From: UPXZ01 sp035402725
Lineage (GTDB): Bacteria > Bacteroidota > Bacteroidia > Bacteroidales > Paludibacteraceae
Length of the DNA stretch: 6,415 nt
Direction: 5' to 3'
Assembly: GCA_035402725.1 (NCBI GenBank)
Contig: DAONDU010000146.1
Location: 1 to 6,415, forward strand
Under the pieces are notes generated by a model. It saw only the letters and a list, made by a program, of their open reading frames with translations. It had not been told where the DNA came from and ran no database searches. This document shows positions 1 to 6,376 of the stretch, one piece after another (position 1 is the stretch's first letter; every line of letters begins with the position of its first letter). Made by a program: the position numbers and the translations under genes.

Positions 1-83
1 ATTTTTAATCATAAATAAGCTTTTTTAGAATGAATGATAACCATCTGTTGGTTCAAATACATCAGATAAAAAATTACAAGCTA

Positions 84-91
84 CAAAATTA
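84..91 (-). promoter_or_regulatory. Possible leftward -7 element (TAATTTTG on the minus strand)
   Basis: The plus strand reads CAAAATTA, which is TAATTTTG on the minus strand and matches the Bacteroidota -7 consensus TAnnTTTG at every fixed position. It would drive transcription off the left edge of the window. I see no -33 TTTG at the usual spacing, and chance matches are common in such AT-rich sequence, so this is only a candidate. Confidence 0.2.
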
Positions 92-108
92 CACATTTTG
101 CCTTGATT

Positions 109-157
109 TGTGCATTTTCAGGAAATTTCAATGCACATATTTACGTTCTTTGTGCAT
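109..157. repeat. Three TGTGCAT copies in alternating orientation (possible operator or alternative stem-loops)
   Basis: TGTGCATT at 109-116 is followed by its exact reverse complement AATGCACA at 130-137, then by TGTGCAT again at 151-157. The first and second copies can form an 8-bp stem with a 13-nt loop. The second and third can form a 7-bp stem with a 13-nt loop, so the two hairpins exclude each other. The start-to-start distance is 21-22 bp, about two helical turns, which would also suit a dimeric DNA-binding protein. No regulator can be named from this. The copies lie about 260 bp upstream of mlaE. Confidence 0.5.
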
Positions 158-374
158 ATTATGGATAATTTCCGAATTAATGCAGAGCCATATTACATTG
201 ATAATCAGCTATCATGCAATTACGATACAGACATTTGTAATTATAAGTTAATTTTCACTTCAAAATCTGTATTAAGATTCAAAACAAGTGATTTTAGACA
301 AAATGTATTTCTCCAAAAACCACCTATGTATAATCTTATATTTTGTAGTTACTACCCGAAGGATAAAAAAATCG

Positions 375-382
375 TATATTTG
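375..382 (+). promoter_or_regulatory. Bacteroidota -7 promoter element for mlaE-mlaF
   Basis: TATATTTG matches the Bacteroidota primary sigma factor -7 consensus TAnnTTTG at all fixed positions. Transcription would begin near 387-390 and give a leader of about 25-28 nt before the ATG at 415, a normal arrangement in this phylum. There is no clear TTTG -33 element at the expected 19-21 bp spacing; the nearest TTTG (342-345) is about 29 bp upstream. The call therefore rests on the -7 match and its position. Confidence 0.55.
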
Positions 383-414
383 CACCCTGAAAAAATTGAT
401 AAAATTACGTCAAT

Positions 415-1155
415 ATGAATATCATAAAAGATATCGGATTATACTCCATGCTTATGTATCGGGTTTTTACCAAGCCTGATCGTGGACGGATGTTTTGGAA
501 ACAGCTTCCAAAAGAACTTGAAAAACTCGGGCTAGCTTCACTCCCCATTGTCATCATTATTTCCGTATTTATTGGTGCTATCATGACGATACAGACGAAA
601 CTGAATACTGAAAATCCTCTCCTGCCGACATACAGTACGGGTTTAGTGACACGTGACACATTGCTGCTCGAGTTCTCGTCCACCATCATGTGTCTCATTC
701 TGGCCGGAAAAGTAGGTTCCAACATTGCTTCCGAAATCGGCACAATGCGAATAACCGAACAGATTGACGCAATCGAAATTATGGGTATCAATTCAGCCAA
801 TTACCTGATTCTACCGAAGATAACAGCTTTTATATTAATGATGCCATTTCTGGTCATTTTTAGCATGGCAATCGGACTCTTCGGAGGTTATCTGGTAGGT
901 GCTTTCAGCGACATAATCACTACGGCTGATTATCTGCTGGGCATTCAGTATGCGTTTATCCCTTATTATGTGTTTTATTCTGTTGTGAAATCGGTCATTT
1001 TTGCATTCCTCATTTCATCTGTTGCTGCATATTATGGCTATAATGCTTACGGAGGTGCACTTGATGTGGGTAAAGCCAGTACAAATGCAGTAGTTAACAG
1101 CAGCATTTTAATACTGTTTTTCAACCTGCTGGTTACCAACCTGATGCTAAACTAG
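415..1155 (+). CDS. mlaE: MlaE-family lipid ABC transporter permease
   Basis: This is the membrane permease of an MCE/Mla-type ABC transporter, which moves phospholipids between the inner and outer membranes in Gram-negative bacteria. The 246-residue length is normal for the family. The family hallmark is visible at about residues 97-124: AGKVGSNIASEIGTMR followed by TEQIDAIEIMG, the cytoplasmic segment that contacts the ATPase. A second typical motif, GGALDVGKAST with AVV, lies at 213-227. Hydrophobic segments fall near 41-61, 83-100, 136-163, 183-207 and 229-245. There is no cleavable signal peptide; an amphipathic N-terminal stretch with a basic PDRGRMFWKQ segment comes first, as expected for MlaE. 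The ATG at 415 is the first in-frame start and sits correctly behind the -7 element at 375-382. The ATPase gene follows after 8 bp, so the two are surely co-transcribed. The transported lipid and its direction cannot be read from the sequence. Confidence 0.92.
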   Translation: MNIIKDIGLYSMLMYRVFTKPDRGRMFWKQLPKELEKLGLASLPIVIIISVFIGAIMTIQTKLNTENPLLPTYSTGLVTRDTLLLEFSSTIMCLILAGKVGSNIASEIGTMRITEQIDAIEIMGINSANYLILPKITAFILMMPFLVIFSMAIGLFGGYLVGAFSDIITTADYLLGIQYAFIPYYVFYSVVKSVIFAFLISSVAAYYGYNAYGGALDVGKASTNAVVNSSILILFFNLLVTNLMLN

Positions 1156-1163
1156 AAAGTATT

Positions 1164-1922
1164 ATGATTGAAGTTTCTCATTTATTTAAGTCATTTGACG
1201 GTGAACAGGTTTTGAAAGACATTTCAGCCGTGTTTGAAACCGGGAAATGCAATATGATTATTGGTCAGAGCGGTTCAGGTAAAACCGTACTGATGAAAAG
1301 TATTATAGGTCTGCATCGTGTGGACTCTGGCAAAATTGAGTATGACGGTAGAAATCTGCCGGATATGAGAATGAGAGATATCCGTCGGTTGAGACGTGAA
1401 GTTGGGATGCTTTTTCAGGGTTCAGCGCTGTTCGACTCAATGACTGTGATGGAAAATGTGATGTATCCGCTAGAGATGTTCTCTTCCTCCTCCAGAAAGG
1501 AAATGGAAAACCGTACAAAATTTTGTCTTGACAGAGTTAATCTGAACGAGCATTCCTACCACCTTTTTCCTTCCGAAATAAGCGGCGGTATGCAGAAACG
1601 TGTAGCCATTGCACGAGCGATTGCACTTAATCCCAAATATTTATTTTGCGACGAACCTAACTCCGGACTTGATCCGAAAACATCACTGATCATCGACCAG
1701 CTGATTTACGAAATTACTCACGAATTCAATATCACAACAATAATTAACTCGCACGACATGAATTCGGTAATCGAAATGGGAGAAAATATTATTTTTATCA
1801 ACAACGGGATAATGGCCTGGTCAGGGACTAACAAAGATATCTATCTGGCTGATAATGAAGATCTGAACGATTTTGTATTTGCATCCGAACTGTACAAACA
1901 GGTTAAAAAGATTAATCAGTAA
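1164..1922 (+). CDS. mlaF: MlaF-family lipid ABC transporter ATP-binding protein
   Basis: This is the cytoplasmic ATPase that partners the MlaE-type permease encoded 8 bp upstream. All ABC motifs are intact in the 252 residues: Walker A GQSGSGKT (34-41), Q-loop glutamine at 85 in LFQGSALFDSMTV, signature SGGMQKR (140-146), Walker B YLFCDEP (159-165) with catalytic E164, D-loop SGLDP (167-171), and H-loop H197 in NSHDM. The SGGMQ form of the signature and the GSALFDSMTV segment after the Q-loop are typical of the MCE-transporter (MlaF/Ttg2A) branch rather than of generic importers. The D-loop region reads DEPNSGLDP, whereas many ABC ATPases have DEPTSGLDP. The length is somewhat below that of E. 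coli MlaF, with only a short tail after the H-loop domain. No MCE-domain (MlaD) gene follows; a repeat array and then an unrelated repair gene come next. Confidence 0.93.
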   Translation: MIEVSHLFKSFDGEQVLKDISAVFETGKCNMIIGQSGSGKTVLMKSIIGLHRVDSGKIEYDGRNLPDMRMRDIRRLRREVGMLFQGSALFDSMTVMENVMYPLEMFSSSSRKEMENRTKFCLDRVNLNEHSYHLFPSEISGGMQKRVAIARAIALNPKYLFCDEPNSGLDPKTSLIIDQLIYEITHEFNITTIINSHDMNSVIEMGENIIFINNGIMAWSGTNKDIYLADNEDLNDFVFASELYKQVKKINQ

Positions 1923-1992
1923 GAAGATTTGAAAATTTGAAAATTTGAAAATTTGAAGATTGGAGGATTGGAGGATTAAAGATTAAAGATTA
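1923..1992. repeat. Degenerate 7-8 bp tandem repeat array directly after mlaF
   Basis: Immediately after the mlaF stop codon (TAA, 1920-1922) come seven consecutive 8-bp units of the form GARRATTN: GAAGATTT, three GAAAATTT (1931-1954), GAAGATTG, GAGGATTG and GAGGATTA. Two 7-bp AAGATTA units follow (1979-1992). The plus strand is almost entirely A, G and T with no cytosine. Change runs gradually along the array, with neighbouring units most alike, which suggests growth by local slippage or unequal duplication. It is non-coding and forms no GC-rich hairpin, so it is not a classical terminator. It occupies most of the 116-bp gap before the repair gene. Confidence 0.85.
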
Positions 1993-2038
1993 AGCTGTAA
2001 ACTTCCACGATTTATATTCCTATTTTACTAAATTATTG

Positions 2039-2812
2039 ATGAAAATTATTTCATATAACGTTAACGGAATTCGGGCAGCATTGTCCAAGGGACTGGAAAG
2101 CTGGCTGAAAGATACAAATCCCGATGTTCTGTGCCTGCAGGAAACCAAAGCACAACCGGAGCAAATTGACACTTCGATATTCAATCAGTATGGTTACACC
2201 TGTTATATCCATTCAGCCCTTAAGAAAGGTTACAGCGGAGTAGCAATTTTCACTAAAATTCCACCTGACAATGTTGTTATTGGCATGGATAATCATAAAT
2301 ATGATTCGGAAGGTCGTGTACTCCGTGCTGATTTCGACGATCTGACAGTAGTGTGCGTGTATATCCCGTCGGGTTCGTCGGGTGGTGAGCGACAACAGTT
2401 CAAAATGGAATTCCTGAACGATTTCAGTCAATATATTTCCGATTTACGTAAAACACGTCCAAATCTGGTTGTTTGTGGAGATTACAACATTTGTCATAAG
2501 CCTATCGACATCAATCATCCCGAGCGTCAGGCAGGTGTTTCCGGATTTCTACCTGAAGAAAGAGCCTGGCTAGATGAATTTCAATTAACAGGAATGGTCG
2601 ATTCTTTTCGCGAATTCGACAAAAGTGCAGAGAAATACAGCTGGTGGAGTTTCCGGACAGATGCCCGGTCTCGCAACATGGGTTGGCGTATTGATTATCA
2701 CTGGGTAAGCCAACCTGTAAAATCCAGCCTGAAATCGGCAGCCATTTTATCCGATGCCGTTCATTCCGACCACTGCCCTGTAATGGTTGAATTAGAAACA
2801 GAAGGAGCTTAA
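2039..2812 (+). CDS. xth: Exodeoxyribonuclease III / AP endonuclease (ExoA/APE1-like)
   Basis: This is a base-excision repair enzyme of the endonuclease/exonuclease/phosphatase fold that incises DNA 5' to abasic sites, usually with 3'-5' exonuclease and 3'-phosphodiesterase activity. In the 257 residues the catalytic set is complete: N7 in YNVNGIRAA, E35 in LQETK, Y108 in VYIPSG, D148 and N150 in GDYNICH, D219 in GWRIDYHW, and D244-H245 in SDHCPV. The segment ARSRNMGWRIDY (209-220) matches the ExoA/human APE1 branch better than E. coli ExoIII, so APE1-like AP endonuclease activity is expected. The ATG at 2039 is chosen because the protein then begins MKIISYN, as family members do. A TTG directly before it (2036) would add one residue and is less likely. 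No strong ribosome binding site is seen, as is usual in Bacteroidota. The upstream promoter is unclear: TATTTTAC at 2021-2028 is only a partial -7 match. Confidence 0.95.
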   Translation: MKIISYNVNGIRAALSKGLESWLKDTNPDVLCLQETKAQPEQIDTSIFNQYGYTCYIHSALKKGYSGVAIFTKIPPDNVVIGMDNHKYDSEGRVLRADFDDLTVVCVYIPSGSSGGERQQFKMEFLNDFSQYISDLRKTRPNLVVCGDYNICHKPIDINHPERQAGVSGFLPEERAWLDEFQLTGMVDSFREFDKSAEKYSWWSFRTDARSRNMGWRIDYHWVSQPVKSSLKSAAILSDAVHSDHCPVMVELETEGA

Positions 2813-2901
2813 TGGTTGATCATTCAGGCAATAGGGATTAATTACATCTATAAAAAATAATAAAACTTCGGTATCAGGTTAAAATTACTGCAAATTGTTT
2901 T

Positions 2902-2909
2902 TAACTTTG
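2902..2909 (+). promoter_or_regulatory. Bacteroidota -7 promoter element for the DUF6242-like lipoprotein gene
   Basis: TAACTTTG matches TAnnTTTG at all fixed positions. The start of transcription would fall near 2914-2917, leaving a leader of about 40 nt before the ATG at 2956. No good -33 TTTG is seen at the expected distance. The element lies within a 6-bp inverted repeat, TGCAAA (2889-2894) and TTTGCA (2906-2911), so a repressor site overlapping the promoter is possible but unproven. The leader is too short for a cobalamin-type riboswitch. Confidence 0.55.
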
Positions 2910-2955
2910 CAATATAATTATTTTCACACAATTATCCGTTCATTATATTTACGAT

Positions 2956-4323
2956 ATGAAAATTCTTCAGCATAAAAGTCTTTTATTTCTACTTGGTTTC
3001 ACCAGTTTTTTTATTGCCTGCAATACCACCACCGAAGTATCCGTATCGGATGATGCAACGATTGAATCGATGTATTTTCAGAACAATGACAGTTCTCCAA
3101 ACCTTTCGGATGCTGTTTTCATTATCGACGACGAAAACGGACTGATTTATAATGTCGATTCTCTTCCCTATCAAACCCGGGTGGACAGTGCCTATGCTTC
3201 ATTCTCATTCGCAAGTACTAACGGCTACCTAATCAATGACACCTTTCCCGAAACTGCTTATACAACAAGTACTGCATACGATTTTTCGAAACCGGTTAAG
3301 CTGACCAATTATGCTTCCGACGGAAAAACAAAAAAAGAATACACCATTAAAGTGAATGTTCATCAGGTGGAAACTTACCTGCATGTGTGGAAAAATCCAG
3401 TCGAAATGATTACTGAAAATGCCTCTGACAATCAGAAAGCAGTATTGCTCAATAATAAATACTATTTCTTTACCTCTAACGGCAACAGCACACAACTGTA
3501 TTCTTCCACCGATGCCAGCTCATGGCTACACGAAAGCAATCCGACAGGCCTGCCTGCCAATGCGGTTTTCAGAAACATGATTGTTTGCAACGATCAGATT
3601 TTATTGCTGCATAACGGCAACGAGCTTTACACCACCCGAAACGGAATAAGTTGGGAAAAACACCTGTTGAACGGTGATAACAACTACGATTTTTTAGTGC
3701 TGTTATTCAATTTCAAAAATCAGTTCTGGTCTGTAGCACAGAATAAAACCACCAAAAGGCTTAATATTGCCAGTTCGTCGGACGGAATTAACTGGACTGT
3801 ACGTAATGCGTTATCAGCAAGATTTCCAGTTTCAGACTTTGCCGCAACAACATTCACCCCACGCCTTGGACGCGAAAAAATAATTATTGTGGGTGGAAAA
3901 GACGCCTCAGGCAAAAAACTGAATACACGCTGGTCTGCAGAGAACGATCCGACAACCGACTCGCTCCACTGGGTAAACCTGAACAACAATCACAGCACTT
4001 TTGAAGCCATTTCGGATGCAGGCATCTGTTACTACGGAAGTAAACTGCTATTAATCGGCGGCACAGATAACTACGAACAGCTGAAAGACACCTCGGTACA
4101 GATGCGACAGTCGCTGGACGAAGGTCTGTCGTGGGCAAAGCCTGACACAAGTCTTAATATGCTTCCTGCCAGCTTTACATACCGTAAAAATGCTTCAGTC
4201 ATTCATAATAAAACCAATAATACCTTATATATTATCGGTGGTAAGGGTATGTTTCTCCCTCTCTCAGATGTATGGACGGTAAAGGCGAATTTCTACAACT
4301 TTGTTGATCCATCGAAATACTGA
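2956..4323 (+). CDS. DUF6242-like lipoprotein with Ig-like N-terminus and beta-propeller-like C-terminus
   Basis: Function is unknown. The 455-residue protein begins with a lipoprotein signal peptide: basic MKILQHK, a hydrophobic stretch at 9-20, and lipobox FIAC with the lipidated cysteine at 22. Residues about 33-136 resemble the N-terminal domain of Bacteroidales proteins called DUF6242, with landmarks ATIESMYFQNND, GLIYNVDSLPYQT, YDFSKPVKL and KKEYTIKVNVHQV. From about 143 to the end the pattern suggests a beta-propeller. There are five Asp-box-like turns ending in tryptophan: STDASSW (184-190), TRNGISW (227-233), SSDGINW (274-280), a longer version ending at W339, and SLDEGLSW (386-393). 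There are three kelch-like beta-strand/GG motifs: IIIVGG, LLLIGG and LYIIGG (309-314, 364-369, 424-429). The acidic pair at 32-33 is ten residues past the cysteine, so a surface-export signal is not clear. A TonB-dependent receptor gene follows, across an assembly gap. The DUF6242 name is from memory of the family, not a search. Confidence 0.85.
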   Translation: MKILQHKSLLFLLGFTSFFIACNTTTEVSVSDDATIESMYFQNNDSSPNLSDAVFIIDDENGLIYNVDSLPYQTRVDSAYASFSFASTNGYLINDTFPETAYTTSTAYDFSKPVKLTNYASDGKTKKEYTIKVNVHQVETYLHVWKNPVEMITENASDNQKAVLLNNKYYFFTSNGNSTQLYSSTDASSWLHESNPTGLPANAVFRNMIVCNDQILLLHNGNELYTTRNGISWEKHLLNGDNNYDFLVLLFNFKNQFWSVAQNKTTKRLNIASSSDGINWTVRNALSARFPVSDFAATTFTPRLGREKIIIVGGKDASGKKLNTRWSAENDPTTDSLHWVNLNNNHSTFEAISDAGICYYGSKLLLIGGTDNYEQLKDTSVQMRQSLDEGLSWAKPDTSLNMLPASFTYRKNASVIHNKTNNTLYIIGGKGMFLPLSDVWTVKANFYNFVDPSKY

Positions 4324-4364
4324 TTACAAACGACCAACTTGATTTTGGAATTTTGGACACATCT

Positions 4365-4464
4365 NNNNNNNNNNNNNNNNNNNNNNNNNNNNNNNNNNNN
4401 NNNNNNNNNNNNNNNNNNNNNNNNNNNNNNNNNNNNNNNNNNNNNNNNNNNNNNNNNNNNNNNN
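4365..4464. other. Scaffold gap of exactly 100 N
   Basis: One hundred consecutive N interrupt the sequence. A run of exactly 100 is the usual placeholder for a gap of unknown length, so true distances across it and the reading frame through it mean nothing. The start codon, signal peptide and beginning of the plug domain of the receptor gene are hidden here. An apparent TTG start at 4353 that reads through the N run is an artefact. Confidence 0.97.
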
Positions 4465-6359
4465 CAAACTTTTATAAAGGAGTAAGCCGGATTGTAACCG
4501 TTATTAATCAGGCTGAAATAGAAAAAGCGCCTGTAAAAAGTATCGATGAACTGCTGGATTACATTGCAGGTATCGATGTCAGGCAACGTGGCGTAAATGG
4601 TGTACAAGCCGATGTCAGCATTCGGGGAGGCTCATTCGATCAAATTCAGATTCTGCTGAACGGCATAAATATTACGGATCCGCAAACCGGACATTACAAT
4701 CTGGATATACCTCTGGACCTTGCTGATGTTAGCCGGATTGAAATTCTACAAGGTTCGGCTACCCGGGTGCTGGGTTCCAATGCCTTCAGCGGGGCTATCA
4801 ACATCATTACCGGAGAAAGAAAACCTGAGGAAAAACCGGATACGACTAAATTCATTTCGGAACGGGGAATATGGTCCGGCATTAATCAGAAAAGATTGTC
4901 GGAAGAAAATGAATATATTTTAAAGAGTCACCATTCTACCGGAAGCTACGGGTATCTGTCACAGAGTGTTTCGGCAAATTATTTCAACAAAAAATGGTCA
5001 CTACTCGGTTCGGCAGTCAACAAAAAATCGGACGGATATATCGAGAATACAGATTTCAATACGTCAAATTTCTATCTACAGTCAAAATACAACTCCCTGA
5101 AGACGGGAACCATAGAAGCCCAGGCTGCAGTTCAAATAAAATCTTTCGGTTCCAACAGCTTTTATTCTTTAGCTTACCCCAACCAATTCGAGCATACCAG
5201 GACTTTTCTGACCACACTCAACTGGAATTATCTGGTCGGAAATACAACTGTGAACACACAAGTTTACTGGCGGCAGCATCACGACCGTTTTGAGTTATTC
5301 AGGAATATGGAAGGTGCGGAACTATACTCGTGGTACACCGGACATAATTATCATCTCACCAATATAATGGGCGGAAAAATCACAGGAAGCTACACAGGTT
5401 TTGCTGGCAAAACCACACTGGGAGCAGATATCCGTAATGAACAAATTTACAGTAACGTATTGGGCGTAAAAATGGAAGAGCCACACTCAGTCCCTTTTGA
5501 AAAAAATCAAGAATTTACATTCGAAGACAGCCGACTGATCAGTAACATCTTTCTGGATCATTCACTGAAAGCCAAAAAATGGACCTTATCCGGAGGAGTA
5601 GCTCTGAACCACGTAAGACAGTTCGGCACACACGCAAACGGAGGATGCGATATCGTTTATGAATTCACAAAAAAAGCCCGGATATATGCCTCTGCAAATT
5701 CAGCTGTTCGGTTGCCCACATTTACCGACCTGTATTATAAAGGTCCGCAGCAAGCTGCAAATCCCGACCTGCAACCGGAAAAATCAACCACCTTTGAACT
5801 GGGAACAAAAATATCAACTAACCGTCTGATCGTTTCAGGAACCGCCTATTACCGGATCGGAAAAAATGTCATTGACTGGGTAAAACGCGATACCACCGAT
5901 AAAAAATACGTTAGCTTAAATCTGACCAATGTAAACGCCATTGGCACTGACATTAGTACTGAATATCGTATAAGTAAAGGTTTTCTTCATACCATAATGT
6001 TCAACTATTCCTTCCTGAATTTATATAAGCATGTCGATGTACTCGAATCAAAATATGCACTGGACTATCTGAAGCACAAAGTTGTTATCGGATTAAATCA
6101 CGCCCTCTGCCCGCGTCTGACAGCACGCTGGAATTTTGGGTATTATGACCGTTCGGGAAGCTATCCCGATTTTATAACCAAACAAAAAGTGGATTACAAA
6201 CCATACGTAATGGCTGATGTCAGGTTCAACTGGCAAGGCTCTGCATTTAATTTATATGGAGACATTAACAACCTGCTGAACCAGAAACAGGTTGATTTTG
6301 GCGGTCTTTCGCTGCCGGGACGAAATTTTTTAATAGGAATAAAACTACAGATAATATAG
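4465..6359 (+). CDS. TonB-dependent outer-membrane receptor, 5' end missing in gap
   Basis: This is an active-transport receptor of the outer membrane: a 22-stranded barrel closed by a plug and powered through TonB-ExbB-ExbD. The first whole codon after the gap is at 4467, giving 630 visible residues; the numbers below count from it. The plug spans about 6-116, with VTVINQAEIEKAPVKSIDELL, the RGV and SIRGGSF motifs, LLNGINITDPQTGHYNL, and IEILQGSATRVLGSNAFSGA leading to INIITG. The barrel carries RLPTFTDLYYKG and NPDLQPEKSTTFELG, the usual late-barrel signature. The plug resembles receptors often auto-annotated as BtuB-like, but no substrate can be assigned. Two histidine-rich stretches stand out, HHDRFELF (271-278) and HNYH (293-296). 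The C-terminus ends KLQII and lacks the common final aromatic residue. The missing part probably holds a signal peptide, the TonB box and the first plug residues, and perhaps a carboxypeptidase-like repeat domain. It is probably co-transcribed with the lipoprotein gene upstream. Confidence 0.93.
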
Positions 6360-6376
6360 CTTATTTTTCCTCATAA

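Larger units (their letters stand above)
1..414. other. AT-rich non-coding region upstream of the mlaE-mlaF operon
   Basis: No convincing gene is present. The short open frames here are low-complexity and AT-rich, overlap one another, and resemble no protein family I know. The region does hold a cluster of TGTGCAT repeats in alternating orientation (109-157), a possible leftward -7 element (84-91) and a good rightward -7 element (375-382). The gene to the left lies outside the window, so it is unclear whether this spacer separates divergent or co-directional genes. Its length, about 410 bases, leaves room for an upstream regulatory region or a small RNA, but I see no recognisable tRNA, riboswitch or rho-independent terminator. 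Confidence 0.75.

Noticed and set aside
30..418. Overlapping short open frames of 73 and 102 codons before mlaE
   Set aside because: AT-rich, low-complexity, full of Ile/Tyr/Phe/Lys, overlapping each other in different frames, with no recognisable domain. They look like chance open frames in a spacer.
405..800. 131-codon minus-strand open frame inside mlaE
   Set aside because: It is antisense to a clear permease gene and has no family resemblance; a shadow of the real gene.
2021..2028. TATTTTAC as a promoter for the AP endonuclease gene
   Set aside because: It matches only part of the TAnnTTTG consensus, lacks the final TTTG, and would leave a leader of only a few bases before the start codon.
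2813..2880. Rho-independent terminator after the AP endonuclease gene
   Set aside because: Only very weak pairing (AATG with CATT around the stop codon) and no GC-rich stem followed by a T run.
2813..2955. Cobalamin or other riboswitch upstream of the lipoprotein-receptor pair
   Set aside because: I looked for a cobalamin (B12-box) leader because the receptor plug is BtuB-like. No recognisable conserved box is present, and the leader after the -7 element is only about 40 nt.
4353..4364. TTG at 4353 as the start codon of the receptor
   Set aside because: The frame is carried through 100 placeholder N of unknown true length, and the protein would have no signal peptide; the real start is inside the gap.
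4293..4607. Minus-strand open frame spanning the N gap
   Set aside because: It is open only because N positions cannot encode stops, and it lies antisense to the lipoprotein and receptor genes.
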